A stretch of 64,000 nucleotides of DNA from contig NZ_BCSX01000054.1 of NCBI RefSeq assembly GCF_001570425.1, positions 124,001-188,000 of the forward strand. Direction: 5' to 3'. The stretch is from Mycolicibacterium brisbanense (GTDB taxonomy: Bacteria > Actinomycetota > Actinomycetes > Mycobacteriales > Mycobacteriaceae). Numbering within the stretch: the first letter of the stretch is position 1; each line of letters begins with the position of its first letter. The translations under genes and the position numbers were made by a program. Of the stretch, positions 17,111-24,705 are shown piece by piece. The notes beneath the pieces were generated by a model. That model did no database searches and had not been told where the DNA came from. It was given only the letters and a program-made list of their open reading frames with translations.

Positions 17111-17407
17111 TCACTGCGGCAACAAACGATCCCGCCATGCCCGGCTGACGGCGCAACGCTGACTGGGTGTCGGTAACCGGTTGGTGGCCATGGTGATTGC
17201 CACGTCGATGTCAGCAGAAGATGACGGGCCGTCGCCGAGCGCGGCGATCGCGCAGCTGAGCTGGCGCGCCGTCAGAGACGCCGGCCCGTGCAGTGCGATC
17301 AACGTCGCATGCCCTGTGCGTGGCGCCTGTTCGGCATAGCCGGCCCTCAGCCACCCAATCGCCGCGGTCAGCGCGGAACGCAGCGGGGCGCCGGGCTGAG
17401 GTCCCAT
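17111..17407 (-). CDS. DUF3349 family protein
   Basis: A 98-residue protein matching the mycobacterial DUF3349 pattern: WLRAGYAEQAP near the N terminus, a middle LTARQLSCAIAAL helix and SSADIDVAITMATNRLPT followed by an Arg-rich end. ATG at 17407 is preferred; a longer frame to 17557 overlaps arsC and has no family character. It lies 61 bases after arsC on the same strand, so it is probably in its operon. The molecular role of DUF3349 is not established. Confidence 0.75.
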   Translation of the reverse strand: MGPQPGAPLRSALTAAIGWLRAGYAEQAPRTGHATLIALHGPASLTARQLSCAIAALGDGPSSSADIDVAITMATNRLPTPSQRCAVSRAWRDRLLPQ

Positions 17408-17468
17408 GCGACCGGCCCCGCGCCCTCGGGTAGCGCAAGCCGACGAAGGGAATCGGTGGCGCAAGCGG

Positions 17469-18134
17469 TTACGCATGAGCGGCAACGCCAAGTTCGTTGA
17501 GCAGCTGACGAACTCGGCGTTCGATGTCATCGCGGATGGGGCGCACCGCATCGACATTCATGCTCGCCGGATCCTCCAGCTTCCATTCCTCATAGCGGCG
17601 ACCCGGGAAGACCGGGCAGGCATCGCCGCATCCCATCGTGATCACCACATCGGCAGCCCGAACGATCTCCTCAGTCCAGGGCTTGGGGTACTCACCGGAG
17701 ATGTCGATCCCGCGTTCGGACATCGCGGCCACCGCAGCCGGGTTGATCTCATTGCCCGGCTCCGAGCCGCCCGACCACGCCACCGCCGCATCCCCGGCGA
17801 AATGGCTGAAGAATCCCAAGGCCATCTGGGAGCGACCGGCATTGTGCGTGCACAGGAACAGCACGGTCGGCTTGCCGGTATCGCTCTTGCCTTCCACCTT
17901 GGCCAGCGCCCGTAACCGTTGGCGTGCGAAGCGCTCGGCCAGCAGCGGCAGAAACCGTGGGATCGAGGCCCTGCTCGCGAACTGGTCATAGGAGGAGTGC
18001 AGAAATCGCTCGATGGTCTCGATGCCGAAGCTGTCGGTGAACTCGTTTTCGAGCCGAACCGCTGCGGTCTTGAGCGCGAGCTGCTGATCGATGGACAGGT
18101 CGGAGCGCAGGTGGGTGGCGACGTTGTCGGACAT
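17469..18134 (-). CDS. arsC: Arsenate reductase with N-terminal helical domain (three-Cys type)
   Basis: A 221-residue protein. Residues 1-85 form a helical domain (STYDQF-like segment SSYDQFASRASIPRFLPLLAE) seen in actinobacterial ArsC1'-type enzymes; residues 90-218 are the LMW-PTP domain with C95-THNAG-R101-S102 and redox Cys C169/C173 in MGCGDACP. AGGAGG lies 9 bases before ATG 18134; an upstream GTG at 18200 is less likely. Divergent from pstSCAB, with a CTCAAT-N4-GTTGAG site between. Third stand-alone arsenate reductase of the window. Reduction through thioredoxin is expected by family. Confidence 0.92.
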   Translation of the reverse strand: MSDNVATHLRSDLSIDQQLALKTAAVRLENEFTDSFGIETIERFLHSSYDQFASRASIPRFLPLLAERFARQRLRALAKVEGKSDTGKPTVLFLCTHNAGRSQMALGFFSHFAGDAAVAWSGGSEPGNEINPAAVAAMSERGIDISGEYPKPWTEEIVRAADVVITMGCGDACPVFPGRRYEEWKLEDPASMNVDAVRPIRDDIERRVRQLLNELGVAAHA

Positions 18135-18261
18135 GGTGGCAGTGACCTCCTTCGGGCCTATAGCGAAGTGGCGGACGTCAGGGGTTCTGGAGGACCACAC
18201 CTATGGAGCGGTAGGCGCGGACCTCTCGGCGGGAGCGACGATTTCAGTCCAGAAATATTGA

Positions 18262-18277
18262 CTCAATACTTGTTGAG
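18262..18277. promoter_or_regulatory. Candidate ArsR-ArsC operator, site C
   Basis: CTCAAT-ACTT-GTTGAG: same arms and spacing as sites A and B with one mismatch. It lies between arsC (128 bases away) and pstS (217 bases away) and would link both to arsenic control. Confidence 0.52.
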
Positions 18278-18331
18278 CTATATCGGCGCCGTCAAGAGGG
18301 CAGCGTGAATCGACCTGAGGCCGTCAAGGTG

Positions 18332-18349
18332 GTTCATCTTCCGTTCATC
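18332..18349 (+). promoter_or_regulatory. PHO box (RegX3-type direct repeats) upstream of pstS
   Basis: GTTCATC at 18332-18338 and 18343-18349, an exact 11-base period, the layout of RegX3/PhoB-type sites in mycobacteria. A matching pair on the other strand precedes phoU (46772-46789). Confidence 0.68.
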
Positions 18350-18494
18350 CGGGTTGTGCTGTGGGTTCACTGGCAACCTTTAGGTTCAGGTCCCGAGCAG
18401 CCATCGGTTCTGCTCGGCGGAACAGCCGTTCCGCGGCTTGGCCCGCCGTGGTGGCAACGGGAGTTGACCACCCTGACCTCTAATAAGGAGCTAC

Positions 18495-19625
18495 GTGAAG
18501 CTCAACCGTTTCGGTGCTGCGCTGAGCCTGATGGCCGCAGGCAGCCTGGTGCTTTCGGCGTGTGGCAGTGACAACAATGCAGAATCTGGTTCTAGCGCGA
18601 CCAAGGCCGCCGGCGAGGCTTCATCGTCAGGTGTCGACTGCGCAGGCAAGAAGTCGCTGAAGGCCAGCGGGTCCACTGCGCAGGCCAACGCCATGACCCG
18701 GTTCGTCAACGCCTACGAGCAGGCTTGCTCGGGCTACACCCTCAACTACACCTCCAACGGCTCCGGCGCCGGTGTGAGCGAGTTCGTCGGCAAGCAGACC
18801 GACATCGGTGGTTCTGACTCCCCGCTGAGCAAGGACAAGGGCGAGTACGACAAGGCCGCCGAGCGGTGTGGATCGCCCGCCTGGAACCTGCCGGTGGTGT
18901 TCGGCCCGATCGCGGTTACCTACAACCTCGAGGGCGTCGACGGGCTGGTGCTCGACGGGCCCACCGCCGCCAAGATCTTCAACGGAACCATCAAGACCTG
19001 GGACGACCCGGCGATCAAGGCGCTCAACCCGTCGGCCACGCTGCCCGCGCAGCCGATCACCGTCGTGTTCCGCAGCGATGAGTCCGGTACCACTGACAAC
19101 TTCCAGAAGTACCTCGACGCAGCGTCTGACGGTGCCTGGGGCAAGGGTGCGGGCAAGGCGTTCGCCGGCGGAGTTGGCGAGGGTGCCAAGGGCAACGAGG
19201 GCACCTCGGCGGCCATCAAGAACACCCCGGGATCGATCACCTACAACGAATGGTCCTTCGCCCAGGCCCAGGGCCTGTCGACGGCCAAGATCGTCACCTC
19301 GGCGGGCCCGGAGCCGGTCGAGATCAGCACCGAGACTGTCGGCAAGACCATCTCGGGCGCCACGATCAAGGGTGAAGGCAACGACCTCGTGCTGGACACG
19401 GTTTCGTTCTACAAGCCGACCGAGACCGGGGCCTACCCGATCGTGCTGGCCACCTACGAGATCGTCTGCTCGAAGTACCCCGACGCCGACACCGGCCAGG
19501 CCGTCAAGGCATTCCTGCAGTCGACGATCGGTGCGGGTCAGGAAGGCCTGGCCGACAACGGGTACATCCCGCTGCCGGCTGCGTTCGAATCGAAGCTGTC
19601 TGCCGCTGTCAACGCGATCGCTTGA
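18495..19625 (+). CDS. pstS: Phosphate ABC transporter substrate-binding lipoprotein PstS
   Basis: A 376-residue phosphate-binding lipoprotein: signal peptide with lipobox LSAC near residue 20, a low-complexity Ser/Ala linker, then GSTAQ, GSGAGVSEF, GSD and RSDESGTTDNF pocket segments. GTG start with AAGGAG 4 bases upstream. First gene of pstSCAB. The orphan PstS (5882) is clearly homologous but shorter in the linker. PHO-box repeats lie upstream, so phosphate-starvation control is expected, with possible arsenic control through site C. Confidence 0.95.
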   Translation: MKLNRFGAALSLMAAGSLVLSACGSDNNAESGSSATKAAGEASSSGVDCAGKKSLKASGSTAQANAMTRFVNAYEQACSGYTLNYTSNGSGAGVSEFVGKQTDIGGSDSPLSKDKGEYDKAAERCGSPAWNLPVVFGPIAVTYNLEGVDGLVLDGPTAAKIFNGTIKTWDDPAIKALNPSATLPAQPITVVFRSDESGTTDNFQKYLDAASDGAWGKGAGKAFAGGVGEGAKGNEGTSAAIKNTPGSITYNEWSFAQAQGLSTAKIVTSAGPEPVEISTETVGKTISGATIKGEGNDLVLDTVSFYKPTETGAYPIVLATYEIVCSKYPDADTGQAVKAFLQSTIGAGQEGLADNGYIPLPAAFESKLSAAVNAIA

Positions 19626-19665
19626 TCGGAATCACTGATGGCCTTACAGCCAGAGATCTCGGGAA

Positions 19666-19703
19666 CCTTTCGGGGGCCGTCTACACCGGCGGCCCCCGAA
19701 AGG
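19666..19703 (+). terminator. Strong stem-loop between pstS and pstC
   Basis: Perfect 14-base stem: CCTTTCGGGGGCCG (19666-19679) pairs with 19690-19703 around a 10-base loop, no T-run. Likely attenuates read-through or protects the pstS message, so that binding protein exceeds permease. It ends 15 bases before the pstC start. Confidence 0.7.
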
Positions 19704-19718
19704 GGAGAGACTGCATCT

Positions 19719-20693
19719 ATGCCTGATCCGGACAAGGCCACCAAAAAGACGAGCGCGATCCGCGCGGGGAGCGGCCAGCTCGGTGACCGTATCTTCAAGG
19801 CGCTAGCTGTCGCGGCGGGGTCGACCATTGTCATCGCGATCGCACTCATTGCGATCTTCCTGCTGATCCGCGCCATTCCATCGCTCGGGGCCAACCACGC
19901 CAACTTCTTCACCAGTACCGAGTTCAACACCGCCGACGCCGACAATTTGAGGTTCGGCATCCGCGACCTGTTCATGGTGACTGTGCTCAGCTCGGTATTC
20001 GCGCTCGCACTTGCTGTGCCGGTCGCGGTGGGCATCGCACTGTTTCTCACCCACTACGCACCGGCACGCCTGTCCCGACCGTTCAGCGCGCTGGTCGACC
20101 TTCTCGCCGCGGTGCCCTCGATCATCTTCGGTCTATGGGGAATCTTCATCCTGGCTCCCTGGCTGGAGCCGGTAGCCAGTTTCCTCAACAAATCCTTGGG
20201 CTGGCTGTTCCTGTTCGAGACCGGAAACGTGTCGCTGGCGGGCGGCGGCACCATCTTCACCGCCGGCGTGGTGCTGGCGGTGATGATTCTGCCGATCATC
20301 ACCTCGGTGAGTCGGGAAGTGTTCCGCCAGACCCCGATCTCCCGGATCGAAGCCGCCCAGGCTTTGGGTGCCACGAAATGGGAAACGGTACGTATGACGG
20401 TGCTGCCGTACGGTCGCAGCGGTGTCATCGCCGCCTCAATGCTGGGCCTCGGTCGTGCGCTCGGTGAAACCGTTGCGGTACTGATCATCCTGCGCTCGGC
20501 AGCACAGCCGGGTAGCTGGTCGTTGTTTGACGGTGGCTACACCTTCGCCTCCAAAATTGCCTCGGCGGCAGCCGAATTCAGTGCACCACTGCCTACCGGC
20601 GCCTACATTGCCGCCGGTTTCGTCCTGTTCGCCCTGACCTTCGTGGTCAACGCGGCCGCCCGCGGCATTGCTGGAGGGAAGGTCAACGGATGA
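19719..20693 (+). CDS. pstC: Phosphate ABC transporter permease PstC
   Basis: A 324-residue permease with about six membrane segments, the first at residues 30-55. The EAA-type cytoplasmic loop (RIEAAQALGATKWETVR) and GLGRALGETVAVLIILRSA are typical of PstC. ATG 19719 was preferred to 19638, whose reading would be translated through the stem-loop; GGGGAGAG lies 8 bases upstream. Stop overlaps the pstA start (ATGA at 20690-20693). Confidence 0.93.
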   Translation: MPDPDKATKKTSAIRAGSGQLGDRIFKALAVAAGSTIVIAIALIAIFLLIRAIPSLGANHANFFTSTEFNTADADNLRFGIRDLFMVTVLSSVFALALAVPVAVGIALFLTHYAPARLSRPFSALVDLLAAVPSIIFGLWGIFILAPWLEPVASFLNKSLGWLFLFETGNVSLAGGGTIFTAGVVLAVMILPIITSVSREVFRQTPISRIEAAQALGATKWETVRMTVLPYGRSGVIAASMLGLGRALGETVAVLIILRSAAQPGSWSLFDGGYTFASKIASAAAEFSAPLPTGAYIAAGFVLFALTFVVNAAARGIAGGKVNG

Positions 20694-21589
20694 CCACCGC
20701 ATTCGACAGCCCGGTCAAGAGCCAGACGTTCCACTCGGTGAGCGTCGGTCGGCGCATCAAGAACAACATCGCGACCTCGCTATTCGTCGCAGCATTCGGG
20801 GTCGCATTGATCCCGTTGTTCTGGGTGCTCTACATCGTGGTGGAGAGGGGCTGGCAGGGCGTCACCAAATCGGGTTGGTGGACTCGCTCGCTGCAAGGTG
20901 TGCTGCCCGAATCCTTCGCCGGAGGCATCTACCACGCGCTCTACGGAACGCTGGTGCAGGCCGGCATCGCTGCCATCATCGCGATCCCGCTGGGCATCAT
21001 GGCTGGCATCTACCTCGTCGAGTACGGCCGCTCCCGGCTGGCTCGGGTGACCACCTTCATGGTCGACGTCTTGGCCGGTGTGCCCTCAATCGTGGCTGCC
21101 CTGTTCATCTTCGCGTTGTGGATCGCCACCCTCGGATTCCCGCAAAGTGCCTTCGCCGTATCGCTGGCACTGGTCTTGCTGATGCTGCCGGTGGTGGTGC
21201 GCTCCACTGAGGAGATGCTCAAACTGGTGCCCGACGAACTCCGGGAAGCCAGCCTCGCATTGGGCATTCCCAAGTGGGTCACCATCGCTCGCGTCGTGCT
21301 GCCCACCGCGCTGCCCGGCATCATCAGCGGCATTCTGCTGTCGATCGCCCGCGTCATCGGTGAGACCGCCCCGGTGCTGGTCCTGGTGGGATACGCCAGA
21401 TCCATCAACTTCGACGTGCTCGACGGCAACATGGCATCGCTGCCGCTGCTCATCTACACCGAACTGATCAACCCCCAACCCGCCGGGCAAATGCGTGTCT
21501 GGGGTGCTGCGTTGACGCTGATCATCGTGGTGGGCATCCTGATGTTCCTGGCCTCGATCGCGACACGCCTCCTCACCCGCAACCGCTAA
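20690..21589 (+). CDS. pstA: Phosphate ABC transporter permease PstA (island copy)
   Basis: A 299-residue permease with six predicted membrane segments; EAA loop ELREASLALGIPKWVTIARVV and the SIARVIGETAPVLVLVGYA segment identify it. Overlaps pstC by 4 bases. It aligns along its last third with the truncated native pstA at 43336-43626 but differs at many positions, so the two are diverged homologues. Confidence 0.93.
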   Translation: MTTAFDSPVKSQTFHSVSVGRRIKNNIATSLFVAAFGVALIPLFWVLYIVVERGWQGVTKSGWWTRSLQGVLPESFAGGIYHALYGTLVQAGIAAIIAIPLGIMAGIYLVEYGRSRLARVTTFMVDVLAGVPSIVAALFIFALWIATLGFPQSAFAVSLALVLLMLPVVVRSTEEMLKLVPDELREASLALGIPKWVTIARVVLPTALPGIISGILLSIARVIGETAPVLVLVGYARSINFDVLDGNMASLPLLIYTELINPQPAGQMRVWGAALTLIIVVGILMFLASIATRLLTRNR

Positions 21590-21607
21590 CCGCAAGGAAC
21601 GTTCCTC

Positions 21608-22384
21608 ATGGCCAAACGTATTGACCTCAAAGACGTCAACATCTACTACGGCGCATTCCACGCCGTGGCCGACGTGGGTTTGTCGGTGCAGCCGCGCAGC
21701 GTGACCGCGTTCATCGGCCCGTCGGGCTGCGGCAAGTCCACGGTGCTGAGGTCGCTGAACCGCATGCACGAGGTAACACCTGGCGCCCGTGTCGAGGGCT
21801 CGGTGCTGCTCGACGGTGAGGACATCTACGGCGCCGGGGTGGACCCGGTGGGCGTGCGCAAGACCATCGGAATGGTGTTCCAGCGTCCGAACCCGTTCCC
21901 CACCATGTCGATTCGTGACAACGTGGTGGCCGGGCTGAAGCTGCAGGGTGTGCGCAGCAAGAAGACCCTCGACGAGGTGGCCGAGCGTTCACTGCGCGGC
22001 GCGAACCTGTGGACCGAGGTCAAGGACCGCCTGGATAGGCCCGGCGGTGGTCTGTCGGGTGGTCAGCAGCAGCGGTTGTGCATCGCCCGTGCCATCGCCG
22101 TGCAGCCCGATGTGCTGTTGATGGATGAGCCCTGCTCGGCGCTCGACCCGATCTCGACGCTGGCCATCGAAGATCTGATCTCCACGCTCAAGCAGGACTA
22201 CACGATCGTCATCGTCACCCACAACATGCAGCAGGCCGCCCGTGTCAGTGATCAGACCGCGTTCTTCAACCTCGAGGCCACCGGAAAGCCCGGCATGCTT
22301 ATCGAGATCGACGACACCGAGAAGATGTTCTCCAATCCAGGCAAGAAGGCGACCGAGGACTACATCTCCGGCCGATTTGGCTAA
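21608..22384 (+). CDS. pstB: Phosphate ABC transporter ATP-binding protein PstB (island copy)
   Basis: A 258-residue ATPase: Walker A GPSGCGKST, Q-loop VFQRPNPFP, signature LSGGQQQR, Walker B VLLMDEPCSALDP, H-loop VTHN. AAGGAACG lies before the ATG. The native pstB (43636) has the same length and differs at only about a dozen positions, much closer than the pstA pair. Confidence 0.95.
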   Translation: MAKRIDLKDVNIYYGAFHAVADVGLSVQPRSVTAFIGPSGCGKSTVLRSLNRMHEVTPGARVEGSVLLDGEDIYGAGVDPVGVRKTIGMVFQRPNPFPTMSIRDNVVAGLKLQGVRSKKTLDEVAERSLRGANLWTEVKDRLDRPGGGLSGGQQQRLCIARAIAVQPDVLLMDEPCSALDPISTLAIEDLISTLKQDYTIVIVTHNMQQAARVSDQTAFFNLEATGKPGMLIEIDDTEKMFSNPGKKATEDYISGRFG

Positions 22385-22417
22385 TAGTCGGCGGGATGCG
22401 CATCACGCACGGGGGTT

Positions 22418-23194
22418 TTGCGAGCGCGTGAGAAGAAGAGTGGGGTACACGATTTGACGATCGAGGTACGCCGTGCCGACGAGTTCACGCGGCCAGCATT
22501 TCGTGCTGCCGTGGGGCCTGCGCGCGGCAGTCTGTTGCTCGTCGACACCGATGCAATCATCGCCGAACAGTTGATGGAGGACGCCGCACGCACCGGAATC
22601 GACACCGTGTGGTGCAGCGATGGCGCTGAAGCGCTGCTGACAGTCGGTGCCGGACCGCCCAACGCGCTGGTGCTGCAGGCCCGCACCGAGATCGTCGACG
22701 CGGCCACCATCGCCGCAGCAGTGCGTGGCCGGTGGTCCCTACCGATCCTGGTTGGCTCGGCGCCCGAAGATGACGACGTGGCCCGCCAGGTCCTCGTAGC
22801 CGGTGCCTCGGCGGTCATCGCCCGGCCCTATGACATCACCGCGATCGCCCCATTCGCGCTCAGCGGTGACAAGCGCCCCGACGAGCCGGCCACGTTCTTC
22901 GCCGGACCCATCCATGTGGATCCCGATGGTTACGAAACCCGGGTTCGTGGCCGCGAAGTCCAACTCACCCAGCGTGAACTGGAACTGCTGATCTTCTTGA
23001 TCAAGCAGCGTGGCCGAGTCGTCAGTTCCGAAGAAATCAGTGACGCCGTGTGGGGGCGTGTCTCTGACACCAACACCGTGGCCGTGCACGTCAAACGGCT
23101 GCGCGACAAACTCGGCGTCGACGCTGAACACGGAGAGTTCATCCGCACCATCCGTGGTGCCGGATACCGGCTGGCCCCCTCGATCTACACGTGA
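22418..23194 (+). CDS. OmpR/PhoB-type regulator with degenerate receiver domain
   Basis: A 258-residue protein in the longest reading (TTG start; an in-frame TTG at 22454 is possible). The N-terminal half has a receiver fold (LLLVDTDAI start), but the phospho-acceptor site reads ALVLQAR with Gln instead of Asp, and the conserved Lys is Arg (VIARPYD). The C-terminal half is a clear winged helix (TQRELELLIFLIKQRGRVVSSEEI, then TVAVHVKRLRDKLG and FIRTIRGAGYRL). Likely a phosphorylation-independent DNA-binding regulator. It follows pstB by 33 bases and overlaps the next gene by GTGA, so it belongs to the island pst operon. No histidine kinase is nearby. Confidence 0.82.
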   Translation: MRAREKKSGVHDLTIEVRRADEFTRPAFRAAVGPARGSLLLVDTDAIIAEQLMEDAARTGIDTVWCSDGAEALLTVGAGPPNALVLQARTEIVDAATIAAAVRGRWSLPILVGSAPEDDDVARQVLVAGASAVIARPYDITAIAPFALSGDKRPDEPATFFAGPIHVDPDGYETRVRGREVQLTQRELELLIFLIKQRGRVVSSEEISDAVWGRVSDTNTVAVHVKRLRDKLGVDAEHGEFIRTIRGAGYRLAPSIYT

Positions 23195-24261
23195 GTTCCA
23201 CCGACACCAACTCCGAGGCCGACCAGTGGACACGGTCCCTGCAAGCGTTGAAGGCCTATCGCGATGCGCGCGGAACCACCGACGTCGCGCGAGGTGTCCG
23301 GGCATTTGGCGTTGACCTCGGCAAATGGGTTGTTCAGTGCAGAAACGACTACTGGAACGGCGCGCTGGACGCCAAACGTGTCAAGGCGCTCGAACGCATT
23401 GAAGGCTGGCAGTGGGGACCCTCGCGCCCCGACAGCTGGCGCCACGCTTACGACACCGTGCAGGCCTACGCGCGCAAGCACCGCAGCATCATTGGCTTCG
23501 AGGCGACCGTCATCGACGGCGTCGAGATCCAGGCCTGGGCGGCGGCGCAACGCAGCGCCCAGCTCAGCGGCCAGCTGTCTCTGGTCCAGATCACCCTCCT
23601 GGACAAACTGCCGGGCTGGACATGGGATCAGGACGAAACACGTTGGAAGCAAGGGATACTGGCCGCCAAACGCTACATCAAACTCCACCGAAGTCTCGAC
23701 GACGTGCAGCAAGATGCCGAGCTTGACGGGTACCCGTTAGGACAATGGCTCCACCGCTGCCGAGAAGACTTCCGTGCCGGCACTTTGCCGCAGGAGCGGA
23801 TCGCCACACTCGAGGCATTGCGCGGCTTCAGCTGGGGCCGCCAACGCGAGCAGTGGACCGTTGGTTTCGAGGCACTCACCAGCTTTGCGGCCGCAAACGG
23901 GCATGCCTCGCCCAGTCAACACACCGTCATCGACGGATTCCGGCTCGGCGCATGGGTGACCGGCAAGCGCTATCAGTACCGGCAAGGCACCCTACCCGAA
24001 CAGCAAGCTGCAGCACTGGAGTCACTGCCAGGATGGCAATGGTCACCCCTAGATGCTCAGTGGCAGCGCGGATTTGACGCACTTCGCCGCTACAGCGATC
24101 AGAACGGCCACGCCAATCCGCCCCGCGGACACACCTACGACGACTATCCCGTCGGTGACTGGGCACGCGCCCAACGAGACGCACACGACCGCGGCCGCAT
24201 GCCATCCACCAGAGTCTCCCAACTTGAAGCGCTGCCAGGGTGGTCCTGGAAGATCCAGTGA
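23191..24261 (+). CDS. Protein of five helicase-associated (HA) repeats
   Basis: A 356-residue protein made almost only of repeats of about 65 residues, each starting with a W-x-x-x-(F/L) helix and ending in an LPGW-W or similar segment (GWQWG, GWTWD, GFSWG, GWQWS, GWSWK). This is the helicase-associated domain pattern (PF03457), normally found in arrays on superfamily-2 helicases and thought to bind nucleic acid; here no helicase is attached. GTG start overlaps the regulator stop. Five repeats begin near residues 10, 80, 150, 215 and 285. Role in this operon unknown. Confidence 0.8.
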   Translation: MSSTDTNSEADQWTRSLQALKAYRDARGTTDVARGVRAFGVDLGKWVVQCRNDYWNGALDAKRVKALERIEGWQWGPSRPDSWRHAYDTVQAYARKHRSIIGFEATVIDGVEIQAWAAAQRSAQLSGQLSLVQITLLDKLPGWTWDQDETRWKQGILAAKRYIKLHRSLDDVQQDAELDGYPLGQWLHRCREDFRAGTLPQERIATLEALRGFSWGRQREQWTVGFEALTSFAAANGHASPSQHTVIDGFRLGAWVTGKRYQYRQGTLPEQQAAALESLPGWQWSPLDAQWQRGFDALRRYSDQNGHANPPRGHTYDDYPVGDWARAQRDAHDRGRMPSTRVSQLEALPGWSWKIQ

Positions 24262-24309
24262 AGTCGGTAGCAGGCGTGCCCCAATCCCGTAAGCACCGCA
24301 ACTGTATGC

Positions 24310-24321
24310 ACTACTAGTAGT
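24310..24321. promoter_or_regulatory. CTACTAGTAG operator-like palindrome, site 2
   Basis: ACTACTAGTAGT, a 12-base perfect palindrome, 56 bases before the RHH gene. Shares its 10-base core with 7220-7229 and 43128-43137. Confidence 0.55.
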
Positions 24322-24377
24322 ACCATTAGCTGAGTTGCTCGCCGAGACGCTGGACTCCTGTGGGTTGAGGAGGGGTT

Positions 24378-24620
24378 GTGTCCAATTCTGAGAATCGCCG
24401 CCTGACGGAACAGGTCAAGGTACGCCTGCTCCCGCAGGAAAAGAGTGCTCTCGAAGCCGAGGCCGCGCTCAGGGGCATCACGGTTCCCCGACTGCTGAGG
24501 CTCATCAGTGTCGGCCCGGATATCGGCGAGCCGGATAGCGAGATGTCCACTGCGCTTGACTGTGGCAGACCGCATCCTGTGATGCGCATAGGACCCTGGA
24601 GTGATTCGGGGGATGAGTGA
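24378..24620 (+). CDS. Small ribbon-helix-helix (MobC/relaxosome-like) protein
   Basis: An 80-residue protein whose first half reads EQVKVRLLPQEKSALEAEAALRG and then VPRLLRLI, the beta-helix-helix pattern of MobC/NikA-type accessory DNA-binding proteins. The second half is short and polar, shorter than usual MobC. GGAGGGG precedes the GTG start. Its stop (TGA 24618-24620) overlaps the start (24613) of the IS-split gene by 8 bases. A mobilisation role is possible but no relaxase is visible. Confidence 0.62.
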   Translation: MSNSENRRLTEQVKVRLLPQEKSALEAEAALRGITVPRLLRLISVGPDIGEPDSEMSTALDCGRPHPVMRIGPWSDSGDE

Positions 24621-24705
24621 GACGGCGCTGACTCGGCTGGCGGTGATCGCGCTCGTCGAAAATCCCCAGCTGTGCTCCTTGAAATTCCCCACCTGTGAGC
24701 ATCGG

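Larger units (their letters stand above)
18135..18494. other. Divergent control region between arsC and pstS
   Basis: No gene. It contains operator-like site C (18262-18277) and PHO-box-like repeats (18332-18349, with further GGTTCA copies near 18364 and 18383). The pstS ribosome site AAGGAG is at 18485-18490. Confidence 0.7.

Noticed and set aside
17408..17557. Longer start for the DUF3349 gene
   Set aside because: It would overlap the end of arsC, and the added 50 residues do not belong to the family.
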